Below are positions 63,179 to 64,000 of a stretch of DNA of 64,000 nucleotides, one piece after another. Below the pieces are notes generated by a model, which did not search any database, had not been told where the DNA came from, and was given only the letters and a program-made list of their open reading frames with translations. Source of the DNA: Bacteroidota bacterium (GTDB lineage Bacteria > Bacteroidota > Bacteroidia > Cytophagales > Cytophagaceae); the NCBI GenBank assembly GCA_023391415.1, contig JAEWAY010000033.1, forward strand, positions 186,001 to 250,000. Direction: 5' to 3'. A program made the translations under genes and the position numbers. Position 1 is the stretch's first letter; each line of letters opens with the position of its first letter.

Positions 63179-64000
63179 CTAGACTCTGACCGCCTTTTGC
63201 TTGTAAAAATCCGTAATGAGCTCGGTAATACGATCCGTTTCGATAAGAAAGCCATCGTGTCCGAAAAGGGAGTCTATTTCTTTATATACAGCGTCCGGAA
63301 TACCATGTCCCAACACTTTCTGCTCACTCACCGGGAAAAGCAGGTCTGTCCGTATACCTATGCACAAGGTCTTCGCCTTGACACGTCTGAGCGCGTTCTG
63401 GACGGAGATCCTCCCCCGACCGACATTGTGCGAATCCATCGCTTTTGTCAGATAGTAATAAGAATGGCAGTTGAAGCGCCTGACCAGCTTCTCTCCCTGA
63501 TAATTTTGGTAGGAAATGGCTTTGAACCCTTCCGTTTTTTCCACGTCGTTTTCGGACTGGGAAAACTGGTAGGTAGCGTAATTGCGGTAAGACAAGAGAG
63601 CGATGGCCCTTGCCGCCTTTAGCCCTTCTACACCGGCGTCGGGACGGCGCTCCGTCCAGGTCTTGTCGGCGTTGATGGCCATACGCTGCGATTCGTTGAA
63701 GGCGATGCCCCAGGGCGAATGAAACGCGTTGGTCGCCATGAGTATCAGGTAACTGAACAAATCAGGCTCCATGATCGCCCATTCCATAGCCTGCTGTCCG
63801 CCGAGCGAGCCTCCGACGCAAGTATGGATACGCTCTATACCCAGATGCTCTCTCAATATATTATGCGCGGCTACAATATCACGGATGGTAAACTGAGGAA
63901 AATCGAGATAGTAAGGCTCTCCCGTTTCCGGATTAAGTTTCAGCGGGCCCGTAGTGCCATAGCAGCTCCCCAGCACATTGGCGCAAACAATGAAATACTC
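63179..64000 (-). CDS. metX: Homoserine O-acetyltransferase, 5' part outside window
   Basis: About 273 visible residues, open to the window edge (reading EYFIVCANVLGSCYGTTGPL). Alpha/beta hydrolase with the nucleophile elbow GGSLGGQQAMEW (catalytic Ser), ANVLGSCYGTTGP upstream, catalytic Asp in IRTDLLFPVSEQ and His in LFGHDGFLIETD. This is the MetX pattern; it acetylates (or in some lineages succinylates) homoserine in methionine synthesis. The missing N-terminus would be about 80 residues. Confidence 0.93.
   Translation of the reverse strand, partial: EYFIVCANVLGSCYGTTGPLKLNPETGEPYYLDFPQFTIRDIVAAHNILREHLGIERIHTCVGGSLGGQQAMEWAIMEPDLFSYLILMATNAFHSPWGIAFNESQRMAINADKTWTERRPDAGVEGLKAARAIALLSYRNYATYQFSQSENDVEKTEGFKAISYQNYQGEKLVRRFNCHSYYYLTKAMDSHNVGRGRISVQNALRRVKAKTLCIGIRTDLLFPVSEQKVLGHGIPDAVYKEIDSLFGHDGFLIETDRITELITDFYKQKAVRV

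Overview
The window comes from the chromosome of a member of the Bacteroidota, most likely the Cytophagales. The evidence is a complete gldKLMN/porP/sprE type IX secretion (T9SS) and gliding-motility gene set, a T9SS C-terminal sorting domain on a cargo protein, Bacteroidota-specific families (DUF4271, BT_3928, DUF1599), promoter -7 elements of the form TAnnTTTG, and the near absence of strong Shine-Dalgarno sequences. Base composition is moderate and coding density is high. No tRNA, rRNA, insertion sequence, prophage or CRISPR array was seen. Everything reads as stable core genome.

Layout. 1-4.2 kb (minus): a pseudo-LytM M23 protein and a bactofilin lead into the F0 genes atpZ, a 4-TM protein, atpB, atpE, atpF and atpH (cut by the window edge), with a large hairpin between atpE and atpF. 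4.3-11.0 kb (plus): sprE/porW, a class A PBP and uvrC. 11.1-21.7 kb (minus): tamA-like, wecA-like, DUF4271, hemD, porP/sprF and gldK-L-M-N, which together form the T9SS motor and core plus envelope biogenesis. 21.8-25.0 kb (plus): hemW, a small TerB-like protein and an M1 aminopeptidase.

25.1-33.2 kb (plus): leuA-leuC-leuD-leuB-ilvD-ilvB, preceded by a leader peptide with four consecutive leucine codons and a terminator/antiterminator pair, which is a textbook-like transcription attenuator. LeuA lacks the C-terminal leucine-binding domain, and no ilvN or ilvC lies in the operon. 33.3-38.3 kb: folP-cdaA (minus) diverges from DUF1599, a DoxX-like protein, an orphan OppB-type permease and aroK (plus). 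38.4-46.1 kb: a TlpA-like protein, a FadL-like porin and a Tyr/Gly/Asn-rich lipoprotein (minus), proS (plus), an M42-like peptidase (minus) and a TPR protein (plus).

46.3-58.1 kb (minus): a 13-gene operon encoding a type II secretion / type IV pilus-like machine. In order of transcription it holds a major pseudopilin, a minimal A24 prepilin peptidase, the GspE ATPase, a secretin, a GspL (PilM+PilN)-like protein, a PilO/GspM-like protein, an FN3-like lipoprotein, a GspC/PilP-like protein, a MORN-repeat protein with a charged tail, a GspK/PilX-like protein with a beta-solenoid-like region, two minor pseudopilins and GspF. This is the most unusual system in the window: the core is recognisable, but several subunits are strongly diverged or have no standard counterpart. 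58.4-64.0 kb (minus): a T9SS cargo protein, a large AsmA-family protein and the 3' part of metX.

Limits: assignments rest on reading the translated sequence and recalled family motifs. Several internal genes appear to start with TTG or GTG, and these starts are tentative.
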